A stretch of 64,000 nt of DNA from Mastigamoeba balamuthi (GCA_902651635.1 CACRSC010000084.1:102892-166891), one strand, 5' to 3'. Numbered from the stretch's first letter, positions 33,025 to 46,608 are shown. Notes: generated by a model not told the origin, from the letters alone. Translations and numbers: made by a program.

Positions 33025-36000
33025 CTATCGCAGCTTGGTCAGTCTTCTCAGCGCCCTCGAGGCGCGCGGCACGCGTTTCTCGAGGTCCAGTGCCTCGGAG
33101 ACGAGTTTCGTGACCATGGCCCTCGTCTCGTCGTCCCACCGCGCGTACTTGAGCTCCCTCAGCGCGTCCGTCAGCCCCTGCGATGCCGCCGTCAGCCAAA
33201 CGGCGCTGGCGTGTGCGGAGGGAGGAAGGGCAGTTGCGCGTACGAGCCGAGGGAGGTCCTTGCGCAGAACACGGCCCTCGAGACGCGCCTCGCCGGTCTT
33301 GGGGGTGAACAGAATGGAGGCGATGGTCTCGGTCGTCTGCACCACGACCACGAAGAGCTCCTTGGCGTTTGGCTCCTTGGCGGGCATCAGGTGCATCACG
33401 TACCTCTCCAGCGGGTTCCCGCTCTGACGAGGAGAGGGGGGGGGAGGGGAGGGGTGCTGTCAGGGCCGCAGGGAGGGCGTGTAGGCGTTGCGAGCGGTGA
33501 GCTCACCCTGGAGATCTTCCACAGGACAGACTGCACGAAGGCCCACTCGGCAGAGTAGGGCTTCAGGACTCTGTCAGCGCCGATGTGCCGCGGCTGCCGC
33601 GTCCTCTGCGCGTAGTCCTGCCCCACAATCTCGTTCCGCAGCCCCTTGGCCGTCATGCTCATGGCGTCAAACGCCCCTGCACCACCATGCCTGCCGTTAG
33701 GTCGTGGCACGGGGACGTGGCCCTACCAGCGATAGGCTCGGCGACGATCCCCACGAGGCCCGAGAGAACGCCGGTGGCTATGCCGGTGGCCCCGTCCTTC
33801 TTGAACTGCTGTATCGGCTGCACGACGGGGCCCGTGAGCCCGCGCAGCAGGCCCTTGGCGAGGCTCTCCGCTCCACTCGCCAGCCCGCTCCCGATGCCCG
33901 TTGGCTTGTGCGAGCGGGCAACTGTCGCGGGGCAGGCGGTGGCGGCCGGTCATTATGCGCGCGTGCTGTGCGGATGCTGAGCCGCGGGTGGGCACGCACA
34001 GTCATCGTTGCCCGAGATCTGGTGCAGAGTCGACCCGAAGGTGCTCGTGAGGGCTCCTGCTGCGTTCGACAGGCCAGCGACCGTGTGCCCAAAGACGCCT
34101 CCGAGGCCGTGCCCTGGCTCACTGCGGGCCCGCACGTCAGCGTCAGCGAGCAGCGCAGGGGGCTAGCGGGCCGAGAGGGGAGGGAGGAGGAGGAGGCGAC
34201 GCGTACTTGAGCTGCTCGAAGCCGCCCTTGATGTCCCGGAACATGCCGACGGGGTTGCCGCTGAACTCAGAGCTGAAGAACAGCTTTACGACCTGGCGCG
34301 CCCACTGTGACGTGTAGTGGTGGCGCACGCGGTACAGGACCGACGCCCTCGTGCCGCGCACGTTCTCCGCGTACAGCCCGTAGAACACGATGTGCGCGTC
34401 CTGCAGCCCCAGCACCGGCTTCAGCCACCTCATCGCCGTGTTCCCCCGGAACCTGCAACGCAAACGCGCCAGAGTGGCGGGGAGCGGAGGTGAGGGCGCG
34501 CCAGAGGCGGCGGACGGCGGACCCTGCGGTGGTGTTGAACGTCAGGTCGATCTCCAGCGGCGAGATGAGGATCGTCTCGATGTTGATCCTGTTGGTGCTC
34601 GTCTGCGGCTGCGACGAGGGCGTCGGCGGCGACGGCGACGGCGAGAGCGCGCGGACCGACTTGAGCGACTGCTCGACGAGCGCCTTGGTCCGCAGCAGGT
34701 GGTCCACCGTCGCCTCCTCGAGCTGCACGACGACGGGCTGCACGGTGAGCGACAGCACGTGCACCGAGGGCGCCGTCAGCTTGCTGCGGTAGAGGTCGAG
34801 GTCGAGCGCCAGGCCGGGCCCCGCCTGGCGGCCGTGGCGCAGGATGACGGGCGAGACGGCGTCGCGCAGCGTGTTGTCGATCTGGAAGTCCGTCCTGAAC
34901 TTGACAGAGACCTCCTTCTCGCGCACCTCGACGGCGCAGCTCGGCCTCTCGAGCGTCACGAACAGGATCTCCACCGGCGCCGAGTCGAGCCTGTGCGATG
35001 GGGCGCAGTCGGGTGAGCGAGCAGTTTGGCCCGAGCTGCTGGCGCTGGCGCTCACAGTGAGACGCCCACCGAGTGCAGGCTGAACTCGTAGGAGGCGACC
35101 ACCTGCGACGGCGGCTCTGGCCCCGTTATCTTGCGGATCTGCGTGTCGTTCGGAGAGCTGCTGAGTGCGCTATGTGCGCTGCAGAGGGGAATAGGTGCTA
35201 CCTCGATCACACGCTGCGAGCCGCGGAACGACAGCGTGACGCCGATCGTGTTGCCGCAGAGCAGCTTCTGCTCGCCAGCACGCAGCAACGTCAGCGTCTC
35301 ACCGAACATGACGATGCACCTCTTGACGCTCGGCACGTCTGTTGGAGTTCAGCAGTGAGAGCCCGCGAGAGCGCCGCAGAGGCTCCCAGGGAGGTCCGCA
35401 AAAAAAACCCGAAACTGGCGGCTGGCGCACCCCAGGCGAAGGGGATGGAGGACATGGCGGGGATGCACACGCTGTGCTTCGACTCCTTCTGCTGCATGAA
35501 CACGTCCCTGCGCGTCCAGTTCTCCACGATGAACGGCGGGTTGCCCTCGTCCTCGCCGTACGACACCACCAGCGTCTGGTCGACCAGCTTCATCTCCTGC
35601 AGCGGCGGGGAAGGGCTGAGACCCGAGGCGCGAGGCGGGGCGCCGGAGCTGGCGGCGCACGATGCTGGAGAAGTGCGGGAGGCCGTCGCCCTCGGGGTAC
35701 ATGACGACGGGGTACTCGTCGACAAACTCGAGGCTGATCTCGATCCAGCAGTAGCCCGCGTGGCGCAGCTGCACGGCCCTGCGCTTGGGGTCCGGGAAGT
35801 GCACGTCGACCGACGTCGCGGGCGCCAGCTCGCAGACCTGCTCCGTGTCGCCGAGGCGGTACTCGAGCGCGCGCGCCTTGTCGCAGTTGCGCAGCACGTA
35901 GTTGGGGAGGAACTTCATGCAGAGCGACTCGTCCGTGTCGCAGTCGCCCTGCATCGGGTACACGAGGAGCAGCAGGTCGCGCGGGCGCTGGCCGCTGAGC

Positions 36001-39000
36001 CGCACCTGGATGGGCTCGGCGGTCGGCTCCATGGGCAGGAAGGGGCTCCACGCCGTGTCGCGCGTGCGCACGCGCGTGCCGCCCGAGGGCGTGAACGGCA
36101 TCGGGACGGGGTACGAGGCCACGAGCTGCTCCGAGATGTTGGACGAGAACATGAGCTCCTCGCCCGTCTCGTTGAGGATGCAGTGCGGGCTCCACACGGT
36201 CACACGCACGTAGCGCCCGCGCTCGGTCGTGTACGAGAGGCGCAGCGAGAGCACCGCCTTGCCGTTCCTGTTGCGGAACGAGACCTCGCGCGTGCGCAGC
36301 CGCGGGGGCCCCGACGTCGAGTAGTTGATCGAGGCCACGTCGGACCGCAGCGACGTCAGCTCGGGGATGGAGAGCACGAGCTGCGTGTAGTTGGCCGCAG
36401 AGACGCCGTGGACGGGGATGAGCTGGCCGCTGCTCAGGATGCCAGAGAACGTCGTGTTGCAGCCGTCCTCGGTCTTGAGCTCGTAGCCCAGCGAGCACTT
36501 GAGCGCGTTGACGAGCTCGAGCTGCGAGCTCAGGACCACCGTCTGCGAGACCTCGCCCTCGGGCACCTCCTGCAGCGTCAGCGCGTACCACACGCTGCTG
36601 TCGGCGCTGCGCCGCAGGTACTCGCAGCACGCGGGCGTCACGATGCTCTCGGCGGGCCACAGGTACTCGGGCATGCTCCACGCGTCCTCCCACCCCGCGG
36701 GCCGCACGTGCATCCGGAACGCCCTGTGCATCGCGACGGCCACTGGCACGTACGCGCGCTCGCCCTGCGGGACGCGCGTGACGACGCGCGTGCTCTGGCG
36801 CACGACGAGCATCTCGACGTCGTGGGCCGCGCGGTTCTCGACCGAGAGGAAGCTGTGGATCGTGCTGACCTTGCAGCCGCGCTCGAGCGCCACGTCGACG
36901 ACCAGGCGGCTGCCGCTGTGGTACGAGCCGATGCGGTTCGGCGGCCACTCGCGCTCCGTGTCGTCGGCGTCGAGCCGCAGCGAGCAGACGACCTCGCCGT
37001 CGACGCAGGGCACGTCCTTGAGCGCGAGCTCCTCGCCGTCGCGCAGCTCGACGTATTGCCCGCCGTGCGTCGGCGAGAAGTTCAGCGGGCCGCCGCTGCG
37101 GTTGCGGATCCTGTAGGGGAAGAACTCCTGCCTGTGCAGCTTGCCGTCGTTGGTGCGCATGTAGGCGCTGTAGTCGTTGAGCCACGTCCACGAGATCGCC
37201 GTCAGCGACGTCACGAAGCTCGGCGTGATGTTGATGCGCAGCGGCGCCGCGGCCTCTAGCAGCAGGACCTTCTTGCTCGACTTCCTCTCGGCGTGCACCG
37301 TGCACTCCCACTCCTCGACGAGCGGCTCCCACGCCGACACGGCCTCGCTGAACGCCCGGCACTCGGCCGAGAGCGACAGGTCCACGAACGCCTCCTCCCT
37401 TCGCATGCCCGTCAACACGCAGACGTGCCGCGTGACCAGCGAGATGAACGGCCTGCTCTCGCCCTCGAGGTCGTTGACGAGCGACACGGCGGCCACCGGC
37501 ACGCGCAGCTGGCAGTCGTAGATTGGCGCGCTGTTGATCGACGCGGGCTCTACCTCCTCCTCTGCCGTCTTCTCCTTCAGGCGCACTTTTGGTGGAGTGA
37601 GCGGCCAGTTCTGCGCAGAAGCGGAGCTGAGGCACACCGATTTCGAAGGCGAATTTGGGCTTGAACTCGCTGAGGACCCGGTCGACCTGCTTGGGCAGGA
37701 GCGAGTTGAACGTGACCAGCACGAGCTTGGCGTCGTTGTAGCCCGACGTGACCTCGAGGTCGTCGATGTCCACCTGGACAGAGACGCCGGTCCGCCTGTT
37801 CAGCGTCGCCGACACGCCGACGTTGCACGGCGCGAGGATGTGCCTCGTCGTCGCGTCCGCGTGGCCCGCGACGCACGAGAACAGGACCAGCCGCGACACG
37901 TCGCACTTGGCCGATGTCGAGTCCTCGACCACCGACGAGCGCAGCGAGCACTCGAACTTGAGCGCTATCATGCGCGTGTCGGGCTTGGCGAGGTCCTCCA
38001 TGATGGAGAACTCGGGATCCACGATGTCAACAGACACCTCGCACGGCTCCTGCTTCTGCTCGGCGCCCTGCGCATCACTGGGCTGCGGCGTGGCGAGCGG
38101 GTGCTCCGCCGCCGGCTCGTTGTCCGCGAAGAACTCACCGAGCTGCGATATCAGGCCCGGGATCACGTAGCCGCGCGGCTTGAGCACACGCACCGACACC
38201 GAGCTGCCCCCCGGCCTGACCGCAGACGCGAACGACAGCGTCGGCTGGTCGCACGGCAGGGTCTGCGCGAGCATGCTGTACAGCACCGAGCGGCCCGGCC
38301 GGTCGTCGTCCACGCGCACGCTGCTCAGCGTTATCGAGGTCTCGGTGGCGCCGCCCTCGCTGGCGTAGGCGTAGCGCAGGTCGGAGCAGATCACCGACGC
38401 CACGCCGGCCAGGTGCAGCGCGCACTTGCCGATGCGGAACTCGGACTCGAGCCTGCGCGTAGGGGCGGCGCCCTGCGGCAGCTGCGCGTCCTGCCGCTCC
38501 TCCGAGGGGAACTGCGACCGCTGCACCATGCGGTTGATGTCGCGCAGGAACAAAAAGTCGTCGCGCGAGAGGCCGGCCTCGAGCAGAGGCAGGGCAGCGC
38601 AGACGGTCGTCATCGCGTCGAGCACGCGGACGCGCACGTCGAGCGCAATATCGCTCAGGAGGTTGCGGACGCGGGCGCCGGGGGCGTCCTCGACGCCGAT
38701 GCACACGCCCCCGAGGGCGCAGCGGTGCTCCATCCCCGACGGCTCGCTCGACACCGAGAGGACTCCCAGACGGACGACGCAGGACTTCTTGGCGTCCGAG
38801 GGCAGCCTCAGCACGACCTCGGGGCACTCGACGACGACGTCCAGAGTCACGACCGTCGGGCTCCGCTTCACCACCTCGGCCGCGGTGGCGCGCAGGGTGC
38901 GCGACAGCAGCGAGAGCTCGGCGGCATACGCACGCATCCGCGTGAGCCAGCCCGGCGCGAACGAGTAGTGCAGCGAGTGGCAGCGCGCCTTGACATATGC

Positions 39001-42000
39001 GCTCTGGTCGGGGACATACCGCGCCTCCAGGTTCACGACGTCGCCCGCGGGGAACGAGACCACGGGGCTGCTCTTCTCGAGGTCGAGGACCTGCAGGTCC
39101 TTTGTCTGGAACGTAAGCGTTGAGACGTTCTGGGCAGCGTCCCACGCGAGCGTGCTCTCGGCGTTGCTCAGCATCACACTCGAGAACTGCTTGCCGTCGG
39201 TGTTGAGGAGCAGCGTGACGCTGTCGACGGCCAGCCTGTACTGGCAGCGCGGGACCTGCTGCTGCTGCTGCTGGCCGAACATGCTCGCCGACGTCTCGGC
39301 GTCCAGCGTGCCGAACTTGACGATCGAGACGTACGTGTCCTGGTTCGCCGAGACGACGACCGAGTGCAGCGTGACGCTTGTGCTCTGCTCGCCGTCGGCG
39401 CCGGTCGTCCGCTCGTACACCAGCGCGGGCGTGTCCGACACATCGCTCTCGATGAGCCTCGAGAGGTCTCCGCGGTACTTGGCGGTCAGGTCGTCCCCCG
39501 TGATGCTCTTCATGTCGATCACGTTGCGGGACCCCTCTGGGCGCGACTCGAGCATCCACGACAGCTGCTGCAGGTGCATCCTCGAGATGCCCTGGCCGTC
39601 GTCGGCGAGCAGCGTGAGAGCGACCTCTCCGTCAAACGCCACGCCGTAGCGCGACAGCAGCAGCGCGGGCGAGTCGTCGCGGTACTCGCGGAAATTCTCG
39701 TAGACGATGCCGAGCACGGCGTTGTACTGGCGCGCCGTGAGCATCAGCTCGGCGTCGGCGAACCTCGCGGCAACCTCGGATCCCTCGCGGGTGCGCGTGT
39801 AGTTGACGGAGCCGCTGCACGCGGGAACGATGACCGAGTCGGCGGCGTGGACGATGCGGAACCCGGGGAGCGCGAACGACACCACCTCCGTGGCCCCCGA
39901 GTCGAAGTAGCTGTTGCTGACCGTCACTGGCGACAGGACGGCGGTGAACGTCGTTCCCGACGTCGACGACCTTGGGACGACAATCTCGGGATGCGCCGCC
40001 TGCACGACGTAAGTGAACTCGTCCGTGGCGCCTGCGGGAGCGGCAGGCGAGCACGACGAGGCCCTCAGAGACCCGCGCCCTCTGTTGAACGCGCCGATCC
40101 ACGAGAACAGCGTCATCCAGAACCTGTGCAGGTACACGGCGTGCACCGTCTGTGCGTCGATTTCGAGGCGCGACCCGTAGCCAGGGTGCACGACCGAGGT
40201 CTCCTTGGTGCTAAACGACGAGTACCGGAACTTGACAGCCTCGATCCCGTCGATCGCCCGCCTGTACTCGTCGTGGGCAGTCTGTGCCGTGTCGTCTGTC
40301 ACGCGGACGCCCATGAGCTCTCCGGTGCAGCGCTCCGTGTGCCTCCGCATGTCCAGAGTGGCGGACAGAGCGCCGACCTCGACCGTCGCCAGGCGGGGCG
40401 CTTCGAGCGCGTGCTCCTCCTCGGTCCCCACCGCGAAGCGGGCGCAGTCTGGCGAGTCGTCGCGCAGCACGAGCTTCGCGCCGCTCACCGCTATGTTGAT
40501 AATGCGGCGAGACCGCGGCTGGTAGTCCGTGTCGGCCACCTCGTCGACGTCGGTGCCGATGCGCAGCATCCGCATGAGATTGAAGAGGACGCGCGAGCGC
40601 GGCCTGAGCTCAACGAAGCCCCCCGCGACAGAGTAGGCCGGCGGGCGCGACGGGTGCGTGTGCGCCTCGATGTGGAGGAGCCTGTCACCCCTGGGGCAGT
40701 GCACCAGCTTCTCCGCGCCGTGCTCGTCGTCGTCCGTGAGCTCCAGCGAGTGCAGCGAGACCTCTGCCCGTGTCTCGCTGCCAAACGCCTCGTAGGTGGC
40801 GCCGGCGCCCTCGAGACGCAGCGAGGCGGTCTTGGCGCCAGACGCGGAGACAGCGTCGACGGTAAGCGCCCTGAGCAGGAACTTGGCCTTGACCCACTTG
40901 TTCGAGTCGCGCTCCTTGCCGTCCAGCAGCTTCCTGACGACCACCGACTGCGGCGGGTGCTGGGTGGACTCGACGCCGAAGAACGCAGAGATGGGCGTGC
41001 TCTGGGCGGACCAGACAGCGCGGAGTGAGTCAAGCCGCTGGTCGCTCAGGACGACAGAGATGTCCGGGAGCTCCGCCTCGACCAGGAGCTTCTCCCACCG
41101 CGTGTTCGCAGGCAGGACGAGCGCGGACACAGAGATGTCAGCGCTGCATGGGAACAGGAGCCGCTCCGACCGGCCCTCGCGGACGAGCTCCGCAGAGACG
41201 TTCTCGAACGCCACCAGGTATCGCGTGTACGCAGACACGTCGTGGGAGTCGCGCCTGGGCAGCTGGCTCCGGATAGACATGCGCCCAGGCGTGAGGACCA
41301 GCGAGCTCGAGTCGGGCGCGGGGATCATTATCTCGGGCGACTCGCACACGACATCTACGCCGATGGCGGCCTTGTTCCGGGCGGCGGCGCGCAGCTGCTT
41401 CTCCGAGATGTCGCTCACGTACGAGTTGATGTCGCCCGCAAGGTACGACACGTCCAGGGCGTCGGGAGGCCTGAAGAAAGAGCAGACCGCGACGAGCGTG
41501 GCGCTGGTGACGGCGAGCTTCGCGGGCATGGTGCGCATGTAGACCGAGTAGTCCGCGTCGGGGTTGTCGGGGGGCCGCGAGTCCAGGGTCAGCTCCATGA
41601 TGCGCTCCCCGTCGCCGTGCGGTCCAAAGGACATCACGCGCACTCCCGTCGCAGCCGAGTCGACGACCATGTCGGAAACGTGCAGCCTGGTGACCCACGA
41701 GCCCGAGAGGGCCCGCGAGTCCAGCTCTATTCCGACGCCGCTGATCGACGACGAGAACACGGAGCCGAGCGTGAGAGACGCGCTGCTGAGAGACACGGAG
41801 ACCGAGGTCACGACGGCGCTCGGCGAGGCAACAGTCTCTGTGCTTTCGTCCATCAGCTTCACCACCTCTGCCTGCTCCTCCTTGGGCAGCGCCTGCAGCG
41901 CTCCCTCGGTGGTTTTCGAGCCCCAGAACCACGACATCCAGCCCCCCTTGCCCTTGGCGGCCTCAGGGGCTGCCGGCGGGGCTGTTGAGGGGGCGGGAGA

Positions 42001-43548
42001 CGAAGACGGCGCCGGGGACGCAGCCGGGGCTGGCGTTGGGGCCGCAGCAGGGGCCGGAGTCGGAGTGGCTGCCGGGACCGGCGTCTGCGCAGCGGCGGCG
42101 GCGCGCGAGGACTTGGCACGCACGACAGCGTACGCGCGCATGCAGTACAGGTCGTCCAGAGAGAACTCGTGCTCGGCCGCGTCCATCGCCTTGAGGTCCG
42201 CGGCAGTGGCCTTGCCCAGCAGCTTCCTGCCGTAGGCGCGCATGTAGTCGCGGCGCTTGGAGATGAACGTCCACGAGCGCCGTGCGCGGTTCTCTCGGAC
42301 CTGCTCGAGGACACGCTGGCCGGCCCACGCGATCCACTGCCGAGCGCCAGAGACGTGGGGCGCGGACGGGCGGGGCGCCGAGGAGCCCGACTCGAGGCGC
42401 AGCGAGCGCTGGTAACTGTGCAGTGCGCTGATCAGCTCGAGGACCTGGCAGTACTGCTCGCGCTCGACGACGAGGTCCGCCGAGCCCATGGACACCGAGA
42501 CGTGCCTCTTGGGCGACCCCGTGCCGTCGTTGAGCGTCACGCGGCCCTCGAGGCTCACGGGCCGCAGCACGTACGAGTGCCCCTCGGGCGCGATGAGCGA
42601 CTGCATCGCGCTCTTGAAGGCCGCGAGGTCGTCCGTGGGCACGGGCTCGGACGACGCGTCCCAGTAGACGCCGAGCGAGCCGAGCGTCAGGAGCTTGAAC
42701 GTGGTCTCGTGGTGCTGGTCGACAAACGCGGGCCTCCACTCGGCGTCGGTCGTCTCGAGGCCCGCGGAGCTCAGCGTGACCCCGACCGCGTACCTGCTGC
42801 CGTCGCTGGCAGCGTCCTCGAAGCGGACGTGCACGTCCCTGACACGCACGATGACGTTGGCTATGGCCGTGGCCATCAGCCTCCCCGAGTACCCCTGCTG
42901 CTGCCCCGCCTGCTCCACTCCCTCTCCTGCGAGCCCCCAGTGAGTGAGCCAGCGCGAGGGGAAGGCAGAGGCAGAGGCAGAGGCAGAGGCGAGGAGGGGA
43001 CCTCGGAGGTCGCGAGGGGTGCCCGAGACGAGCTCGTAGAGGGCCAGCTGGCGCATCTTGTCGGCGTGGCGGGCCTCTGGGGTGGCGGCCGTGTCGGCTG
43101 CCGTGCGCTCGCGGGGCGCGGCCACCGCGTAGAGCCCGTCGAGCTCGACGACCACCGCCTGGCTCCCGAGGCTGTGCCACGGGACCTTCATCCTGAGCTC
43201 CCTCACGCATCCTGGCGAAGGGGTCGACGGGTTAACCGCCATTTGTCAGATACGAATTACTGTCCGCGCTTCCCAGAGTGCAAATTTGGTGCAGCGAAGC
43301 GCCCGTGGTTTGCGAAATAGCCGGGAAAGAGAGAGAGTGCGGGGCAGGACGGGGGCGGCAGCACCGCGCTTGATGGCGAAGGGGAGCGAGGTGACGCGGT
43401 CGAGGGCGTCCGGGCGCAGCGCGAGGTCCTTGGCGTGGGCGTCGCCGTGGCGGAGGCTGACAGAGAGCTGCTCGGCGCCCACGGCGGCCACAAAGTCGCC
43501 CAGGTAGCGCTGCACGACCCACACGGCGACGCTCTCGACCCACCCCAT
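33025..43548 (-). CDS. VPS13: VPS13 bridge-like lipid transfer protein
   Basis: The gene spans 10.5 kb and encodes about 3,000 residues. The chorein N-terminus starts at 43548 (MGWVESVAVWVVQRYLGDFV, then LPFAIKRG split by an intron from KVPWHSLGSQAVVV). A very long exon (about 43210-37640) forms the repeating groove that carries lipids between membranes. It contains a Pro/Ala-rich insert near 41950-42100. The next exon (about 37640-35680) holds the VPS13 adaptor-binding (SHR-BD/VAB) region. Small exons then give the ISPLEIDLTF segment of the APT1 region, the ATG-C helices (VFGHTVAGLSNAAG and GIGSGLASGAESLAKGLLRG), PRHIGADRVLKPYS, and a C-terminal PH-like domain ending at 33025. VPS13 moves phospholipids at membrane contact sites. 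Several small 3' exon borders are approximate. Confidence 0.93.
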
Positions 43549-43875
43549 TCGCTCGGGCGGACGGGACCAGCGGGCGCGCGGTAGGGCTTGCGCGGGCGGC
43601 GTGCCTTGTCTCGCGGGTCTCGCGGGGTGTCCGCAGTGCGAGCTCGGATTTGTTCAAATTTTCTCTTCCGGTATCCCGAAAGGATCTCAACTTGCTGAAT
43701 TGGACGCCACAAGCCCGATCCCGGAGCACTTGCCGTGGCGGGTAGGTGCTGCGTCAGAGGCGCCGGGGAGGGGGGTTCGCAGCCAGGAGGCCAGCGGGGC
43801 TGTGCAGAGGGTGGAGGGTTCGCAATGCCGTCATCTGGCCTGGATGGGGTCAAATATCTCTGCTCTCTCCCTCAG

Positions 43876-43886
43876 GAGATATTTTC
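43876..43886 (+). promoter_or_regulatory. GAGATATTTTC element before TRMO
   Basis: It lies 11 bases before the TRMO start codon, inside the 350-base spacer shared with the divergent VPS13 gene. It argues for ATG 43897 over the upstream in-frame ATG 43825. Confidence 0.45.
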
Positions 43887-43896
43887 TTCTGTGGCG

Positions 43897-44898
43897 ATGG
43901 CGGAGCAGTGCAGTCCTGAAGAGAGCGCGACGAGGGCGCGGGCAGCGCTCGCCGAACTCGACGCGCACTGCCGCGCGGTCGCCCAGGCGTGCCCGGATCC
44001 CGCTCGGCGGTCCGAGTTCCAGGGCTTCCTCGACGGCGCTGTGCGGCAGTTCCGCCGCTACCTCTCGTCCTGCTCGCCCTCTGCGGCCCCGGACCGCTCT
44101 CCGCCCGCCGCGCGCGACGAGTACACGTTCCGGCCCATCGGGACCTTCTCGTCGCCGTTCCCCGAGCTCGCGGGGTGCCCGCGGCAGGGCATGCTGGCGC
44201 CCGCGACGAGGGGGACCGTCCGGTTCGCGGCCCACACTGTGCCGCACGAGGCGCTGCGCGGGCTGGAGCAGTACACGCACGTGTGGCTCGTGGGGGCGTT
44301 CCACGCCAACGCCAACATGCGGTACAGGCCCGTCGTGCAGCCGCCGCTGCTGGACGGCGCGCGGACGGGCGTCTTCTCGACGCGGTCGCCGCACAGGCCC
44401 AACAACATCTCGCTGAGCCTCGCGCGCATCGACCGCGTCGACCGCGAGGCCGCCGAGCTGCACGTGCTCGGCGTGGACCTCGTCGACGGCACGCCCATCC
44501 TCGACGTCAAGCCGTTTGTGCGCGCCGACGTGGCGCACGAGGCCGCGTGGCCCAAGTGGCTCGACAGGCCGCCGATGGACGCCGTCGAGTGGGACGAGCG
44601 GGCGCTGGCGAGGCTCGCGGAGCTCGCCGGGACGCTGCGCATGTACGCGGGCGCCGACGAGGCGAGGAGGGCCATCGACGACGTGCTGAGGCTCGACGTG
44701 CGCACGGCCCACGTGAGGCGCAAGCACGCGATGCCCGTCTACGGCGTCTGCGTCGACACGCTCAACGTCGTCTTCACCGTCGACGACGAGCGCCGCGCCG
44801 TGCGCGTCACAGAGGTCGAGCCGTGGCAGCCCCCGGCGCCCGCCAGGTCCCCCGCAGAGGCCTCGGACCGCTCGGGCTCGGCCGACGACGACTCGTGA
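43897..44898 (+). CDS. TRMO: tRNA (adenine37-N6)-methyltransferase TRMO (TsaA/UPF0066 family)
   Basis: One uninterrupted exon of 333 residues. A coiled N-terminal helix leads into the TsaA domain: YTFRPIGTFSSPFPE, CPRQGMLAPATRGTV, HVWLVGAFHAN and VFSTRSPHRPNNISLSLARI with the conserved RSPHRPN loop, then DVKPFVRADVAHE. A C-terminal extension follows, as in animal TRMO. The enzyme transfers a methyl group from S-adenosylmethionine to N6 of t6A37 in tRNA that reads ACN-type codons. The usual start is ATG 43897; an upstream in-frame ATG at 43825 would place the promoter motif inside the coding part. It is one of the few intronless genes here. Divergent from VPS13. Confidence 0.92.
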   Translation: MAEQCSPEESATRARAALAELDAHCRAVAQACPDPARRSEFQGFLDGAVRQFRRYLSSCSPSAAPDRSPPAARDEYTFRPIGTFSSPFPELAGCPRQGMLAPATRGTVRFAAHTVPHEALRGLEQYTHVWLVGAFHANANMRYRPVVQPPLLDGARTGVFSTRSPHRPNNISLSLARIDRVDREAAELHVLGVDLVDGTPILDVKPFVRADVAHEAAWPKWLDRPPMDAVEWDERALARLAELAGTLRMYAGADEARRAIDDVLRLDVRTAHVRRKHAMPVYGVCVDTLNVVFTVDDERRAVRVTEVEPWQPPAPARSPAEASDRSGSADDDS

Positions 44899-45037
44899 CG
44901 GCAAAAGACAACAACACGAGCACACCCGTGAGTGAGGGAGGCCCCCCAGGAGCAGAGCACGCAAGTGCCCCCCTCTCCCATCACAGGAAAATTCCTGGTG
45001 AACAACGGGACTTCTGGGGCGATTGGGAGAATTCCGC

Positions 45038-45179
45038 TGCGGGTGGCGGGTTGCGGGATGCGGGCAACGGGTGCGGGTGCGGGTGCGGGTGCGGGCTGCG
45101 GGCTGCGGGCTGCGGGATGCGGGCACAAAAAAAGTGCGGGTGCGGGTGCGGGGAGCTCTGCGGGCTGCGGGCTGCGGGG
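45038..45179. repeat. GCGGGT/GCGGGC short tandem repeat
   Basis: Repeated 6-7 base units (GCGGGT and GCGGGCT) run through the spacer between two convergent genes, broken once by a short A run. It is simple-sequence DNA with no coding meaning. Confidence 0.85.
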
Positions 45180-45280
45180 AATAGTGAACCTTTTCTCAAA
45201 GGGGCCGGCCACGGAACTCTGGTGATACGTCACCGAGACAAGATTGATGCCCATCTTTGGGCCGACAATAGCGTCGTTGA

Positions 45281-46608
45281 TTATTCCGTACCCTTACGGG
45301 ACTTGCGTGAGACTGAGCCCCAGATCACCGGAGCAGCGAGGAACCTCAGCGCCGCGCTCGCCACGAACGGCGCCACGGGCGACGCGAACGCCCTCGCGAC
45401 GACCGAGCCCAGCGCGGCCCCCGCGGCCCCCGACACGGCCGCCGCCGCGATCACCGCCTGCGACGTCGCCGCGCTCCTGCCCGCGGCCACGATCATCGCC
45501 ACCTCGGCCCCGCCAGCCGCAGCGGCGCCCGACGCGTGCGAGGCCGCCAGCGACGCCCACCCGCTCGACGCGGCGATGAACGCCGGCGGGAACGCCGACA
45601 TGAGCGACGAGGCCGTGATGGCCCCAGCGGCCCCGACGCCGTCGGTGTACCTGCCCCAGCCCACCAGCGCGGCGCTCTTGGCGCAGAGGGCCAGCGCGGT
45701 GATGGTCGTCCACCCAGAGGCCCCGACTCCGGCGACGTGCGTCGCGTGCTGCGGGCCGAACGGCATGCAGACGCCTCCGGCCAGCGCGTTCCAGGCGGCA
45801 GACGCGACGACGGACCGGTCGACGCGGTCGCCCGCGGCTCCGGCAGCGCTGGCCTGCCGGGCGCTGTGGCGCGGGGTCTCGGCGGTGAGGGCGAGGAAGA
45901 CGGAGGCGACGCCGCGGGCGAGGCCGGCCAGCAGGAAGCAGCGGGCGAAGAGGTCGGCGGGCGCAGCGGAGCCGTCGCCGAGCAGCGCGGCGCTCGCGAG
46001 GGTCGAGACGATCGTCGAGACGCCCGCGACGGACGAGCGCTCGCCCAGCGCCGCGCCCCTGCGCTCCTCGGGGGCGAACTCTGCGGGGACCCACTCGATC
46101 CACGCGGGCGCCGCGATGTTCATCAGCGCCGACGTCACGGCCACCACCGCTGCCGCCGCCATCCCGCTGCGCAGGAGTGGGAGTGGTCGTTGGTTCAGTA
46201 CTGAGCAGTAGTTGTCTTGTGCGATAAATTAAAGTCTCTCGCGGGAATGGAACCAGCGGAGGTGCGACTGTGTGTCGCAGAGTAGCAGGGTGTGCACCTC
46301 TTTGGAGGATAGAGGCCCAGGCAGCACGCCAGGACCAGCGCGTGCAGCGACGAGCACAGCACGACGAGGCCGCGGCACGAGAGGCCCAGGGCGCGGCGCA
46401 CGGCCGCCGAGGCGTAGGCCGCGAGGGCCGAGGCGAGCGCGGGGGCCGTGGACACGGCGAGCAGCGCGCCGTAGTCGCCGGGCAGCGCGTGCACCACGTA
46501 GAGGCCCACCAGGCTCTCGCCAAACGCGAGCGACGCGCTCGAGAAGACGCCCTCGGCGGTGGAGCGCAGCCACTCGGCCCTGTACCTGCGGTCGGCTGCT
46601 GACGGCAT
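45281..46608 (-). CDS. multi-pass membrane transporter, MFS-like
   Basis: Two exons (46608-46298 and 46166-45281) join in frame to 398 residues. Ala/Gly/Leu-rich hydrophobic segments recur with short polar loops, consistent with 10-12 membrane helices. Between helices lie loops such as EWVPAEFAPEERRGAALGER, which resembles the helix-loop signature of MFS permeases, and RYTDGVGAAGAI. No substrate can be inferred. The N-terminal exon (MPSAADRRYRAEWLRSTAEG) carries the first helices. It is convergent with TRMO, with the GC-rich repeat between them. The C-terminus SVSRKSRKGTE is cytosolic-looking. Base composition is even more GC-rich than its neighbours. Confidence 0.6.

Noticed and set aside
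35073-43320. Long plus-strand open frames opposite VPS13
   Set aside because: They arise from high GC and codon use on the opposite strand and show no domain; VPS13 on the minus strand explains the region.
45038-45179. Possible telomere or CRISPR-like repeat
   Set aside because: The units are short GC-rich simple repeats without spacers and lie between two ordinary genes.
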